Part shown: positions 14,806-23,390 of the stretch, in pieces | Layout of the letters: every line of letters starts with the position of its first letter | How positions within the stretch are numbered: position 1 is the stretch's first letter | Source of the DNA: Actinocrinis puniceicyclus | Lineage (GTDB): Bacteria > Actinomycetota > Actinomycetes > Streptomycetales > Catenulisporaceae | DNA: 35,282 nucleotides | Assembly: GCF_018283645.1 (NCBI RefSeq) | Contig: NZ_JAGSXH010000066.1 | Coordinates: forward strand, 1 to 35,282 | Direction of reading: 5' to 3' | Position numbers and translations under genes: made by a program | Notes under the pieces: generated by a model | The model's input: the letters and a program-made list of their open reading frames with translations, nothing else | Told to the model about the DNA's origin: nothing | The model's database searches: none

Positions 14806-15692
14806 GACATCTCCTGCGCGCCGGAGGGCTGGCGCCGGTGCAGCGGCCCGTCCACGTCCCGCAGCGGCCGGCCGCTACCGCCCCGCGCCACGGCCACGAT
14901 CTCGGCGCAGATCGACAGCGCGACCTGCTCGGGCGTGCTCGCGCCCAGGTCCAGGCCGATCGGCGCGCGCAACCGCGCGATCCGCTCCGGTTCGAGCCCC
15001 GCTTCCCGCAGCCGCCGGGCCCGATCCGCGCAGGTGCGCCGCGAACCGAGCGCGCCGACGTCGCCCGCCGGCGAGCGAAGCGCGGCCAGCAGCGCCGGCA
15101 CGTCGAACTTCGCGTCGTGTGTCAGCACGCAGATCGCGCTGCGGCCGTCGACCTGCGTGCCCGCCAGATACCGGTCCGGCCACTGGACGACCACCTCGTC
15201 CGCGTCGGGCACCCGTTCGGGCGTCGCGAACACCGCACGCGCGTCGCAGACCGTCACCCGGTAGCCGAGGAACCTGCCGGCCGCGGCGAGCGCGTCCGCG
15301 AACTGCACCGCCCCGAAGATCAGCAGCCTGGGTCGCTCCCGCCCGTCCCGCGCGGCGCCGGGCGGCAGCGGATCGGCGGCGGGATCGACGCGCCGGATCG
15401 CGACCTCGATCGCCCCGCCGCAGGGCAGCCATGGCGCGAAGGGCTCGTCGGGGTCGGGGGCGAAGCGGCGGCGCGACGGCCGCCCGGTACGCAGGGCCTC
15501 GCGGCAGAGTTCGTAGACCTCCGCGTCGACGCAGCCCGCTGACACGGTCCCGGCCGCGGCGCCGGCGCGGTCCACGGCCAGGGCGGGGCCGGTCCGGCAC
15601 GGGGCGCTGCCGGTCACCTCGGTGACCGTGGCGAGCGCGTAGGGCTCGCCGGCCGTGTGCCAGCGGCGCAGGGTTTCCGCCAGGTCACGCAT
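14796..15692 (-). CDS. xdhC: XdhC-family molybdenum cofactor insertion protein
   Basis: XdhC proteins bind the molybdenum cofactor, help sulfurate it and hand it to apo-xanthine dehydrogenase. The 298 residues show the N-terminal XdhC/CoxI domain (LATVTEVTGSAP...VSAGCVDAEVYE, with Ala where most members have SGGC), a Rossmann-like part (RLLIFGAVQFADALAA...GYRVTVCDAR) and the C-terminal segments THDAKFDVPALLAAL, GALGSRRT and PIGLDLGASTPEQVALSICAEI. The start ATG at 15692 overlaps the xanthine dehydrogenase stop by eight bases and has AGGAGG nine bases upstream. Direct coupling to the molybdenum subunit fits a dedicated chaperone. Confidence 0.92.
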   Translation of the reverse strand: MRDLAETLRRWHTAGEPYALATVTEVTGSAPCRTGPALAVDRAGAAAGTVSAGCVDAEVYELCREALRTGRPSRRRFAPDPDEPFAPWLPCGGAIEVAIRRVDPAADPLPPGAARDGRERPRLLIFGAVQFADALAAAGRFLGYRVTVCDARAVFATPERVPDADEVVVQWPDRYLAGTQVDGRSAICVLTHDAKFDVPALLAALRSPAGDVGALGSRRTCADRARRLREAGLEPERIARLRAPIGLDLGASTPEQVALSICAEIVAVARGGSGRPLRDVDGPLHRRQPSGAQEMSCR

Positions 15693-18096
15693 CCGTGTTC
15701 GCCTCCTGCGACAGCGGCGCCGGCCCGGGCGGCGCGGCGTTCTCGGGCGACGCGCTCTGCGGCGACGCGCTCTCGGGCGGCGGGTTCCCTGGCCGTTCCC
15801 CTGGCAGCGCGATGTGCTCGGGCCGGATCGGCACGCGGGTGAGTGCGAGCCCGGTCGCGGCGCGCACGGCCGCGGCGATCGCGGGCGTCGACGAGAGCGT
15901 CGGGGGTTCGCCGGCGCCGCGCAGGCCGTAGGGCGAGGCCGGATCCGGGTGTTGCAGGATCCGCATTCCCAGCGGCGGCATGTCCAGGATGGTGGGGATC
16001 AGATAGTCGGTGAAGGACGGGTTGCGCACCTTTCCGCCGTCCGTGACGATCTCCTCGAGCACGGCCAGGCCGAGTCCCTGCGCGGTGCCGCCCTGGATCT
16101 GCCCCTCCAGCGCGAGCCGGTTGAGGATCCGCCCGACGTCCTGCACGACGTCCAGCCGCACCACCTTGATCAGGCCGAGTTCGACGTCCACGTCGACCAC
16201 GGCGCGGTGCACGGCGAAGGCGAACTGCACGTGCGAGCCGCCCTGGCCGGTGAGCCGGTCGAGCGGCCCGGTGGGACGGTGGCGGTATTCGCGCGTCTGC
16301 TCGACCACCCGCCCGCCCAGCACCGCGGCCAGGTCCGCCAGCGGTTCGCCGCGCGCGGAGACGAGTTTGCCGCCGAGCAGCGCCGCGTCCCGCGGCACCG
16401 CGATGCCGCGTTCACGGGCCAGTTCGAAGACCTGGTCGCGTACCGCTTCGCACGCGGCCTTGACCGCTCCCCCGGTCATGTACGACTGCCGCGACGCGGA
16501 GGAGGACCCTGACGAGCCGGCACGGGTGTCGGCCGGTTCGACGCTCACCTGCTCGACGCCCAGTTCGGTGCGCGCGATCTGCCCCTGAACCGTGACCAGG
16601 CCCTGGCCGACTTCCGCCGCGGCGGTGCGCACGGCGGCGACCGGCTCGCCGTGCTCGACGGCCAGGCGCACGCGCGCGGTCGAGTAGTCGTCGAAACCCT
16701 CCGAGTAGCAGATGTTCTTGATGCCGACGCCGTAGCCGACGCCGCGGCGCACGCCCTCGCCGTGCGTGGTGTTGCCGTAGCCGCCGGGCGGCAGCGCCGC
16801 GGGGTCGTGCTCCGGCGGCAGCGGCATGGCGCGCAGTTCGCCGAACATCGCGGCCAGCGGCGCCGGGGAGTCGATCACCTGACCGGTCGCGATGGTCGAA
16901 CCCTGTTTCACCGCGTTGCGGGCGCGCAGGTCCAGCGGATGGATGCCGAGCGCGGCGGCGAGCGCGTCCATCTGCGCTTCGTAGGCGAAGCACGCCTGTA
17001 CCGCGCCGAATCCGCGCATCGCGCCGCACGGCGGGTTGTTGGTGTAGGCGCCGTAGGCGTCGATCGCGACGTGTTCGACCTCGTACGGACCCGCGCCGAG
17101 CGACGACGCGTTGCCGACGACGGCCTCGGTGGTCGAGGCGTAGGCTCCGCCGTCCAGCAGGATCTCGGCGATGACGTACACCAGCCGGCCGTCGCCGCGG
17201 GCGCCGTGCGTGTAGCGCAGGACCGCGGGATGGCGGTGTACGTGCCCGAAGAAGGACTCGCGCCGGTCGTACACCATGCGCACGGGTCTGCCCGTGCGCA
17301 AGGCCAGCATCGCCGCGTGGATCTGGACCGAGAGGTCCTCGCGGCCGCCGAACGCGCCGCCGACTCCGGCCAGCGTCACGTGGACCTTCTCCTCGGGAAG
17401 GCCGAGGCAGGGGGCGACCTGTTCCCGGTCGGCGTGCAGCCACTGGGTCGCCACGTGCAGGTGGACGCCGCCGTCGGGCAGGGGGTACGCGAGGCCGGCT
17501 TCGGGGCCGAGGAACGCCTGGTCCTGCATGCCGACCTGGTATTCCCGGGTGATGTGCACCGCGGCCTGCGCGCGCACCGCGGGATCGTCCGGGCGGCCGC
17601 GGCGGATCGGCTGGTGGCGCACGAGGTTGCCGCCGGGATGCACGCGCGGGCTGTCCGGGTCGAACAGCGCGCCGCGAGGGTCGGTGACCGGCGGCAGGAC
17701 TTCGTACTCGACGACGATCGCGCCGGCCGCGCGGCGGGCCGTCCCGGCATCGTCCGCGGCGACGACGGCGACCGGTTCACCCTGGTAGCGGACCTGGTCG
17801 ACGGCGAGCACCGGGCAGTCTCGCACGATCAGGCCGTAGTGCTTGCGGCCGGGCACGTCCTGGTGCGTCAGGACCGCCCGCACGCCCGGCAGGGCGAGCG
17901 CGGGCGCGACATCGACGCGCTTGATCAGGGCCCTCGGGTGCGGGCTGCGCAGCGTCGCCCCGCAGAGCATGCCCTCGGCGGTCAGATCGGAGGCGTACGG
18001 GAACGTGCCGAGCACCTTGGCGGTCGCGTCGGGGCGCGGCGGGCTGTCCCCGATCGTGCCGGGCCGCGGCTGCGGTGTGCGGCTGCCGGCGTCCAC
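15685..18096 (-). CDS. Xanthine dehydrogenase, molybdopterin-binding subunit
   Basis: This is the catalytic subunit that hydroxylates hypoxanthine and xanthine to urate. The 803 residues contain the N-terminal aldehyde/xanthine dehydrogenase hammerhead domain (RPDATAKVLGTFPYASDL, VRYQGEPVAVVAADD) and the cofactor-binding region with GVGGAFGGREDLSVQIHA, then AMRGFGAVQACFAYE. The active-site LRGAGEPPTLSSTPAI gives the catalytic Glu at about residue 730. A ~45-residue Pro/Ser/Ala-rich tail (repeated SASP) extends past the domain. The start is GTG at 18096, four bases after the deaminase stop, with AAGGAG eight bases upstream. Separate FAD and 2Fe-2S subunits lie upstream in the same run, giving a three-subunit enzyme as in Bacillus PucCDE. 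The neighbours make xanthine the likely substrate rather than CO or aldehyde. Confidence 0.94.
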   Translation of the reverse strand: MDAGSRTPQPRPGTIGDSPPRPDATAKVLGTFPYASDLTAEGMLCGATLRSPHPRALIKRVDVAPALALPGVRAVLTHQDVPGRKHYGLIVRDCPVLAVDQVRYQGEPVAVVAADDAGTARRAAGAIVVEYEVLPPVTDPRGALFDPDSPRVHPGGNLVRHQPIRRGRPDDPAVRAQAAVHITREYQVGMQDQAFLGPEAGLAYPLPDGGVHLHVATQWLHADREQVAPCLGLPEEKVHVTLAGVGGAFGGREDLSVQIHAAMLALRTGRPVRMVYDRRESFFGHVHRHPAVLRYTHGARGDGRLVYVIAEILLDGGAYASTTEAVVGNASSLGAGPYEVEHVAIDAYGAYTNNPPCGAMRGFGAVQACFAYEAQMDALAAALGIHPLDLRARNAVKQGSTIATGQVIDSPAPLAAMFGELRAMPLPPEHDPAALPPGGYGNTTHGEGVRRGVGYGVGIKNICYSEGFDDYSTARVRLAVEHGEPVAAVRTAAAEVGQGLVTVQGQIARTELGVEQVSVEPADTRAGSSGSSSASRQSYMTGGAVKAACEAVRDQVFELARERGIAVPRDAALLGGKLVSARGEPLADLAAVLGGRVVEQTREYRHRPTGPLDRLTGQGGSHVQFAFAVHRAVVDVDVELGLIKVVRLDVVQDVGRILNRLALEGQIQGGTAQGLGLAVLEEIVTDGGKVRNPSFTDYLIPTILDMPPLGMRILQHPDPASPYGLRGAGEPPTLSSTPAIAAAVRAATGLALTRVPIRPEHIALPGERPGNPPPESASPQSASPENAAPPGPAPLSQEANTDA

Positions 18097-18100
18097 GCGG

Positions 18101-19579
18101 TCAGCTCCTTCCCTTCATCCGCAGGCTGGCGTAACGGGCGGCGCGGGCCAGTTCGACGGTGTCCGCGGTGCGCAGTTGCCCGTCCTCGACGATCGGCCGG
18201 CCGTGCACGGTGAGCAGCTTGAGCGGGGCGGGCGGGCCCAGGACGAGCGCGGCGACCGGGTCGGCGATGTCGGCGTGGCCGAGCCCGTCGAGCCGCCACA
18301 GCGCCAGGTCCGCGCACTTGCCGGGTTCCAGCGAGCCGATCTCGTGCTCGCGGCCGAGCAGCCGGGCGCCGTTGTAGGTGCCGATGCGCAGCGCGGCGCG
18401 CGCGTCGAGGGCGCGGGCGGGGTCGGCCGCCTCGGCGCGCAGCCGCGAGACGTACACCGCGCTGCGCAGTTCCTCGACGAGCATCCCCGACTCCTGCGAC
18501 GCGGCGCCGTCGACGCCGAGGCCGACCGGGACGCCCGCGTCGATCAGGGCTTTGACGGGCGCGTGGCCGGCGCCGAGCCTGGCGTTGGAACTCGGGCAGT
18601 GCGCGACGCCGGTTCCGCTGGCCGCCAGGCGCTTGACCGCGGCGTCGGACAGGTGCACGCCGTGCGCGATCCACACGTCGCGGCCGAGCCAGCCGAGCGA
18701 TTCGGCGTATTCGGCGGGAGTCAGGCCGAGCGCGGCGACGCAGTGTTCTTCCTCGTCGGCGGTCTCGGCCAGGTGCGTGTGCAGCCGCACGCCGCTGTCG
18801 CGGGCCAGTTGCGCGGTGCGCAGCATCAGCTCGCTGCTGACCGAGAAGGGCGAGCAGGGCGCCAGCGCGATGTGGGTCAGCGCCCCGGGGCGCGGGTCGT
18901 GGTAGCGGCCGATGGCGTCCTGGCCGGCCGCGAGGATGGTGTCCATGTCCTCGACCAGTTCGTCCGGGGGCAGGCCGCCGGCCGAGCGGCCGCGGTCCAT
19001 GCCGCCGCGGGTGGGGTCGAACCGCAGGCCGATGCCGCGCGCCGCCGCGATCGTGGCGCCGAGCAGGTCTCCGGCGCCGCGCGGGAACAGGTAGTGGTGG
19101 TCGGTGCTGGTGGTGCAGCCGCTCAGGGCCAGCCAGCCAAGGCCGGCGTGCGCGGCGGCGTATACGGCCTCTTCGTCGATGCGCGCCCAGCGCGGGTAGA
19201 GCTCGGTGAGCCATTCGAACAGGGCCTTGTCCTGCGCGAGGCCGCGGAAGATCCACTGGTAGAGGTGGTGGTGGGTGTTGACAAGGCCGGGGGTGAGCAG
19301 GCAGCCGGAGCCGTCGACGACGCGGGCGGCGCGGGCGCGGCCGCCGCTCAGGCGCGCGATCGCTTCGTGCGCCTCGCGCGGAGCCGGGCCCGGGCCCACC
19401 GCGTCGATCACGCCGCGCGCGACCACGACGTGCCCGGTCTCGTACTCGGCGCCGTCGGCGTTCACGGTCGCCACCGCGCAGCCCTCGATGATCAGCGACG
19501 GCCCGATGTCAGGGTTCAGTGACGTCGCCGGGCCGTCGGCGGGGTCGGGCGTCGGCCGGCCGGCCGTGCCGCCGCTCAT
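18101..19579 (-). CDS. 8-oxoguanine deaminase / guanine-deaminase-like amidohydrolase
   Basis: The 492-residue protein belongs to the TrzA/ATZ branch of amidohydrolases. Zinc ligands are seen in NTHHHLYQWIFRG, HTHLAETADEEEH, the IAHGVHL region and GLGVDGAASQES. HCPSSNARLGAG completes the active site. This pattern best fits proteins annotated as 8-oxoguanine deaminase (8-oxoguanine to urate) or hydroxyatrazine-type deaminases. In a purine cluster it would funnel guanine or 8-oxoguanine into xanthine or urate. Which base is used cannot be told from sequence. The start ATG at 19579 overlaps the 2Fe-2S subunit stop (ATGA). The frame continues open upstream to 20026, but that part only shadows the ferredoxin-like subunit. 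Confidence 0.88.
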   Translation of the reverse strand: MSGGTAGRPTPDPADGPATSLNPDIGPSLIIEGCAVATVNADGAEYETGHVVVARGVIDAVGPGPAPREAHEAIARLSGGRARAARVVDGSGCLLTPGLVNTHHHLYQWIFRGLAQDKALFEWLTELYPRWARIDEEAVYAAAHAGLGWLALSGCTTSTDHHYLFPRGAGDLLGATIAAARGIGLRFDPTRGGMDRGRSAGGLPPDELVEDMDTILAAGQDAIGRYHDPRPGALTHIALAPCSPFSVSSELMLRTAQLARDSGVRLHTHLAETADEEEHCVAALGLTPAEYAESLGWLGRDVWIAHGVHLSDAAVKRLAASGTGVAHCPSSNARLGAGHAPVKALIDAGVPVGLGVDGAASQESGMLVEELRSAVYVSRLRAEAADPARALDARAALRIGTYNGARLLGREHEIGSLEPGKCADLALWRLDGLGHADIADPVAALVLGPPAPLKLLTVHGRPIVEDGQLRTADTVELARAARYASLRMKGRS

Positions 19580-20280
19580 CGCACGGCTCCCTGCGGGTGG
19601 TCGCGGTACTGTCCGGTGTCGCGCGGTTCGGTGTCGCGCGGTTCGGTGTCGCGCAGTTCGGCGTCGCGCAGTTCGGCCGCGGCGCTGAACACGGCGTCGA
19701 TGATCTTCTCGTATCCGGTGCACCGGCACAGGTTCCCGGCCAGCGCCTCGCGGATCGCCGCCTCGTCCAGAGCGGTCGGCGCGCCGCCGCCCGCGGGGGC
19801 GGCCAGGGCTCGACGCACCAGATCGTGCGCCGCGACGACCAGTCCCGGAGTGCAGAAGCCGCACTGCACCGCGCCGCACTCGACGAACGCGCGCTGGACC
19901 GCGTCCGGCACGCCGTTTTCGGCGAGGCCTTCGACGGTGCGCACCCGGCGGCCTTCCGCCTGCCCTGCGGCCACGAGGCAGGAGCAGACCGGTTCGCCGT
20001 CGAGGTAGACGGTGCAGGATCCGCACTCGCCCTCCTCGCAGGCGTTCTTGGTGCCGGGCAGCGCGAACTGCTCGCGCAACGCGTTCAGCAGGCTCGCGCC
20101 CGCGGGCACGTCCGGGGCGGTGCGCGGCCGCCCGTTGAGCGTCATCGTCAGGCGCAACCGGCCGGGCGCGGTGCGGGGGCCGGTGCCTGCGCCGATGTCT
20201 GCGCCCGTACCGATGCCGCCGCCGATGCCAGTTTCGCAGCCTCCTGACATGCTGTGGTCACTCCTCGCACCCGCGGTCAT
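19576..20280 (-). CDS. Xanthine dehydrogenase, 2Fe-2S subunit
   Basis: It transfers electrons from the molybdenum centre to FAD. It is 234 residues long if started at the ATG at 20280, which overlaps the FAD-subunit stop (ATGA). An ATG at 20250, with GAGGAG ten bases upstream, is an equally good alternative and would drop a Gly-rich leader. The plant-type cluster motif is CEEGECGSCTVYLDG...C, and the helical-domain cluster is CGFCTPG...CRCTGYEKI. The last ~25 residues are a repeat of five-residue units (RDAEL, RDTEP) from four 15-bp DNA repeats, beyond the normal end of the family. The N-terminus also carries a Gly/Thr-rich stretch. Both ends look like recent low-complexity growth on a normal ~170-residue core. 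Confidence 0.93.
   Translation of the reverse strand: MTAGARSDHSMSGGCETGIGGGIGTGADIGAGTGPRTAPGRLRLTMTLNGRPRTAPDVPAGASLLNALREQFALPGTKNACEEGECGSCTVYLDGEPVCSCLVAAGQAEGRRVRTVEGLAENGVPDAVQRAFVECGAVQCGFCTPGLVVAAHDLVRRALAAPAGGGAPTALDEAAIREALAGNLCRCTGYEKIIDAVFSAAAELRDAELRDTEPRDTEPRDTGQYRDHPQGAVR
19616..19675 (-). repeat. Four tandem 15-bp repeats at the 3' end of the 2Fe-2S subunit gene
   Basis: Units start at 19616, 19631, 19646 and 19661. The first two are GTGTCGCGCGGTTCG; the third and fourth differ at one and two positions. They encode RDTEP, RDTEP, RDAEL, RDAEL. Fifteen is a multiple of three, so copy change keeps the frame. Confidence 0.9.
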
Positions 20281-21146
20281 GCCGGCACCGGTTCCCTGTC
20301 TTGGTCGGCGGCGGTGCGGATCCAGCGCAGCGCCCGGGTTGCCAGCACGGCCAGCGCGTGGCGGCGGTAGGCCGCGGTGCCGCGCACGTCGTCGATGGGG
20401 TTCGCGGCGTCGGCGACCAGTTCGCCGAATCGGCGCGCCGCCGAGACCGGCACGCTCAGGGTGCCCCAGTCCAGCGCCCCGGCGAGGAAGCGTTCGGCGC
20501 CGCGCGCGGCCAGCGGGGTCGGTCCCGCCGAGCCGATGCCGGTGCCGACCGTGCGCCGGTCCAGGTCCAGGGCGAGCGCGAACGAGCACACCGCGATCAC
20601 CATGGCGTTGCGGGAGCCGACCTTCGCGAACTGCTGCGGCCCGGCCGCCGTCGGGATCAGCACCGCGCGGATCAGTTCGTCGGGGGCCAGCGCGCAGCTC
20701 TTGACGCCGGTGAAGAAGCCGCCGATGGGTATCTGCCGCAGGCCGCGGAACGATTCGGCCTCCACCACGGCGCCGGTGGCCAGCAGCGCGGGGTGCGCGT
20801 CGCCGGCGGGCGAGGCGGTGCCGAGGTTCCCGCCGACCGTGGCGCGGTTGCGGATCTGCGGGGAGCCGACGGTACGCGCGGCCATCGCCAGGGCCGGCAG
20901 GCGGTCGGCCAGGTCGCGGATGATCCGTGCGTAGGGCACCGCGGCGCCGAGGTGGACGGTGCCGCCGACCACGTCCCATTCCTTCAGTTCGCTGATCCTG
21001 CCCAGATCGAGCAGCGCGCTGGGCCGGCGCAGGTCGAAGTTGAGCTCGACCATCACGTCCGTGCCGCCGGCGATCGGCACCGCGTCGGGGCGGGCCGCCT
21101 TGGTCTCCAGTGCCTCGGCCCAGCTGGCGGGGGCGAAGAACTCCAT
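20277..21146 (-). CDS. Xanthine dehydrogenase, FAD-binding subunit
   Basis: It carries the FAD that passes electrons to NAD+. The 289 residues show the CO-dehydrogenase-flavoprotein fold: MEFFAPASWAEALE, the FAD loop IAGGTDVMVELN, then VGSPQIRNRATVGGNLGTASPAGD, which holds the second FAD-binding motif. The C-terminal domain runs from ~170 and ends ...DDVRGTAAYRRHALAVLATRAL as in xanthine dehydrogenases. The start ATG at 21146 has GAGGAG eight bases upstream. It follows the uricase gene after an 87-bp gap, the largest inside the run, and is coupled by ATGA to the 2Fe-2S subunit. Confidence 0.94.
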   Translation of the reverse strand: MEFFAPASWAEALETKAARPDAVPIAGGTDVMVELNFDLRRPSALLDLGRISELKEWDVVGGTVHLGAAVPYARIIRDLADRLPALAMAARTVGSPQIRNRATVGGNLGTASPAGDAHPALLATGAVVEAESFRGLRQIPIGGFFTGVKSCALAPDELIRAVLIPTAAGPQQFAKVGSRNAMVIAVCSFALALDLDRRTVGTGIGSAGPTPLAARGAERFLAGALDWGTLSVPVSAARRFGELVADAANPIDDVRGTAAYRRHALAVLATRALRWIRTAADQDREPVPA

Positions 21147-21161
21147 GGGGCGCTGCTCCTC

Positions 21162-21200
21162 GGTTCGGTTCGCTTCGATCGGGTTCGCTTCGGTTCGTTC
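21162..21200. repeat. TTCG-rich direct repeats between uricase and the FAD subunit
   Basis: GGTTCGCTTCG occurs at 21167-21177 and 21182-21192, 15 bases apart, flanked by further GGTTCG copies. This is the widest gap inside the purine run (21147-21233). It could hold an internal promoter or regulator site, or be a simple repeat. No promoter hexamers were recognised. Confidence 0.5.
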
Positions 21201-21233
21201 GCTGTCGGTCGCGGTGCGGCGGGCGGCCCGCGA

Positions 21234-22184
21234 TCACTGCCAGGCCGCGGGATCAGGCGGTTCGCCGCGGCGCGCGAGAGATCCCTCGATCAGCCCGTAC
21301 GGCCGGTCCGCGGCGTGGAAGACCTCGTTGTCGTTGGTCAGGCCGAAGGGCGCGAGGTCCACGGCGACGTGGTGCCGGTTCGGCAGGGTGAGCCTGGCCT
21401 CCGCGATCGCGTCGTCGTGCTCGAGCAGCCGGCGGCCCATCGCGTAAAGGGTCTGCTGCAGGGAGAGGCTGTGGGTGTCGGCGAACGCCGTCATCAGCGC
21501 GGCCCGCGCGCGGGCGTAGGACTTGTCCCAGTCCGGCTCGCCCGCCGCGCCGCCGCGGCGCCATCTCGCGTCGATCGCGGTGGCCAGCACGCGGTCGCTG
21601 GTTTCGGCGAGCGTGGTGTATTCGTCCTCGTAGAAGCCGTGGAACTCGGAGCCCGCGGTGTTGAGCACGACGAGGTCTTTCAGGCCGCTGACGACGCGGC
21701 TGGCGCCGTCCGCGTCGGCGTGGACGAGCGCGGTGCGGGTTTCGCGGCCGCCGCGCACGAACGAGTGCCGGCTCTCGGCGCCGGGAATGCGGTCCCAGCC
21801 GTATTCCTCGATCCCGATGCGCGCGTGCGTGATGTAAGGGCACGTGGTCAGGAAGTGCTGGGCCAGCAGCAGGGCGAACTGCTCGGCGCTGGCCACTCCG
21901 TGCCGCTTGGCGAGCGCGTAGACGGCGTTCTTCTGCGCGTCGGTGGTCAGTACCTTGGCGTTGTCTCCGGTCAGGTGGGTGTCGGCCTGATCGCCGGACA
22001 GGGCGATGCTCACGTTGAGGTCTTTGAGCGCGTGCTCGGCCGCGCCCCGGGTCACGCGCACGATCCGCACCTCGGCCTTGCCGTAGCGGGTGGGGCCGAG
22101 GACGACGGCTGGGGCGTGCCGGTCCGGCGCCGGCTGCCGGCCGCCGGGCGCGGTTTCGCCGTCCAGGACCTGTTTGCGGTCCAT
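21234..22184 (-). CDS. Urate oxidase (factor-independent urate hydroxylase)
   Basis: It oxidises urate to 5-hydroxyisourate with O2 and no cofactor. The 316 residues form the two-domain uricase (T-fold) repeat. RYGKAEVR contains the catalytic Lys36, and NAKVLTTDAQKN holds the Thr partner (about 80-81). The family signature lies around 200 (LVVLNTAGSEFHGF). NRHHVAVDL supplies the catalytic His near the C-terminus. A ~30-residue disordered leader precedes the first strand. The start ATG at 22184 lies five bases after the uraH stop, with GGGAG nine bases upstream. Unlike fungal and animal uricase it has no peroxisomal signal, as expected in bacteria. Confidence 0.96.
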   Translation of the reverse strand: MDRKQVLDGETAPGGRQPAPDRHAPAVVLGPTRYGKAEVRIVRVTRGAAEHALKDLNVSIALSGDQADTHLTGDNAKVLTTDAQKNAVYALAKRHGVASAEQFALLLAQHFLTTCPYITHARIGIEEYGWDRIPGAESRHSFVRGGRETRTALVHADADGASRVVSGLKDLVVLNTAGSEFHGFYEDEYTTLAETSDRVLATAIDARWRRGGAAGEPDWDKSYARARAALMTAFADTHSLSLQQTLYAMGRRLLEHDDAIAEARLTLPNRHHVAVDLAPFGLTNDNEVFHAADRPYGLIEGSLARRGEPPDPAAWQ

Positions 22185-22189
22185 CGCCG

Positions 22190-22555
22190 TCAGCTCCCCC
22201 GGTAGGTCGAGTACGCGAACGGGCTCAGCAGCAGCGGCACGTGGTAGTGCGCCGCCGCGTCGCCGACCGTGAAGCAGACGGCGACCTCGGGATAGAAGAA
22301 GTCGGTGACGCCGCGGCGCGCGAAGTACCCCGCGGTGTCGAACACCAGCCGGTATCTGCCCTCATGCGCCGCGCCGCTTCGGAACGGGTGCAGTTCGACG
22401 CCACCGAACGCCTCGCGCACGCGGCCGTCCGGGTCGGTGCGGCCGTCGGCCAGGGCACTCCAGCCGTGTGCGGCGGCCGCGTCGAGGCGTACCGTCAGCG
22501 CCGCCGCCGGCCGGCCCAGCGCCGCGTCGAGCACGTGTGTGGACAGGCTCGCCAT
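22190..22555 (-). CDS. uraH: 5-hydroxyisourate hydrolase
   Basis: This transthyretin-related enzyme hydrolyses 5-hydroxyisourate to OHCU. The 121 residues start MASLSTHVLDAALGRPA, with the first catalytic His in STHVLD. They contain DGRVRE and end HYHVPLLLSPFAYSTYRGS, where YRGS is the signature C-terminus that separates these enzymes from true transthyretin. I chose the ATG at 22555, which shares its A with the uraD stop (TGATG). GTG codons at 22558 and 22564 are nearer to the GGAGGGG upstream and remain possible. It is translationally coupled to uraD. Confidence 0.95.
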   Translation of the reverse strand: MASLSTHVLDAALGRPAAALTVRLDAAAAHGWSALADGRTDPDGRVREAFGGVELHPFRSGAAHEGRYRLVFDTAGYFARRGVTDFFYPEVAVCFTVGDAAAHYHVPLLLSPFAYSTYRGS

Positions 22556-23151
22556 CACGGCCACGTCCCCTCCGCGAGGCCGAGAAGCAGCTTGTCGAGC
22601 CGCAGCCGCACGATCTGGTTCAGCTCATCGCGTACCACCGCCTGTTCCGTCGAGGGATCGTTGCGCAGCCGGCCGAGTGCGGCGTCGAGCATCTGCTCAG
22701 CGGTGCGCCCGGTCGCGCGGATCAGGAAGACGTGGCCGAACGCGGCTTCGTATGCGGCGTTCGCCTCGGCCAGTTGCCGGGCTGTGCGCGCGTCGGGGCC
22801 GTCCGCGGCCGCCTGCTCCGCGCGCGACCACGCCGCCGCGGGCGACGCGCGGTCCGCGGCGCGTGTGCCGATGCGCGGGTGCGCGGTGAGGGCTTCGAGA
22901 ACGTCGGGCCAGTCGAGCCGGGCGACTTCCACTGCGGCGATGCGGTACAACTGCGCGGCGTCTGCGTAGGGGCGGACGGCGGCGATAGCCGCAGCCCAGC
23001 GGTGTGACGCGCAGCACGCCGCGAGGGCGGCCGCCGCCTCAGGCGCCGACAGCGCATTGAGACGCTCCAGGCCGGCACGGGCGTGGCCGGGCGCACGCAC
23101 GGGCGCGGGGGCGCCCGCGCCCGCGTCCGCACCACTTGCCACCGCGACCAC
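22555..23151 (-). CDS. uraD: 2-oxo-4-hydroxy-4-carboxy-5-ureidoimidazoline (OHCU) decarboxylase
   Basis: It decarboxylates OHCU to S-allantoin. The 198 residues include LTAHPRIG with catalytic His91, WSRAEQA, FGHVFLIRATGRTAEQML and LRNDPSTEQAVVRDELNQIVRLRL, all family hallmarks. The N-terminal ~25 residues (Ala/Gly/Pro-rich) look like a non-conserved extension. The start GTG at 23151 has GGGAG six bases upstream. It is the first gene of the minus-strand purine run, read away from pucR. The stop overlaps the uraH start. Confidence 0.93.
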   Translation of the reverse strand: MVAVASGADAGAGAPAPVRAPGHARAGLERLNALSAPEAAAALAACCASHRWAAAIAAVRPYADAAQLYRIAAVEVARLDWPDVLEALTAHPRIGTRAADRASPAAAWSRAEQAAADGPDARTARQLAEANAAYEAAFGHVFLIRATGRTAEQMLDAALGRLRNDPSTEQAVVRDELNQIVRLRLDKLLLGLAEGTWP

Positions 23152-23390
23152 CGGCCGCTCCCGTCCTCACGCGCCGCACTCGCCGTTCGGTCCGTCCGCG
23201 GTCTTCCTGTGCGCACCAGTCAAGTCCTCGCTGACCTCGGCTTCCATGGGCCGATGGCACGAAGCCCCGGGCCGTGGCGGCGTGCGCGCCTTGGAGGTTC
23301 CTACGAGACGCCCTGGCGGCTACTGTGCTGGGTAAAGGCAGCAACATCCAACCGTGACGGAAACCTGCCGCGGGAAGGAGAACCGCCCGG
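23152..23390. promoter_or_regulatory. Divergent control region between uraD and pucR
   Basis: The 239 bases must hold the promoters of both the purine-degradation run and pucR. For pucR, TACTGT at 23321-23326 fits TANNNT, with TTCCTA 17 bases upstream (weak). For the leftward run, the minus strand has TTGACT at 23223-23218, five of six for a -35, but no convincing -10 at the right distance. No clear palindromic operator was seen. AAGGAG at 23376-23381 is the pucR ribosome-binding site. Confidence 0.5.

Noticed and set aside
15695-15800. SASP repeats at the end of the xanthine dehydrogenase subunit as a separate repeat-protein gene
   Set aside because: In frame with and directly continuing the dehydrogenase; better read as a low-complexity tail.
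19580-21237. Upstream extensions of the deaminase and 2Fe-2S subunit frames
   Set aside because: Arg/Gly-rich shadows of the neighbouring subunits; start-stop overlaps at 19579 and 20280 mark the real starts.
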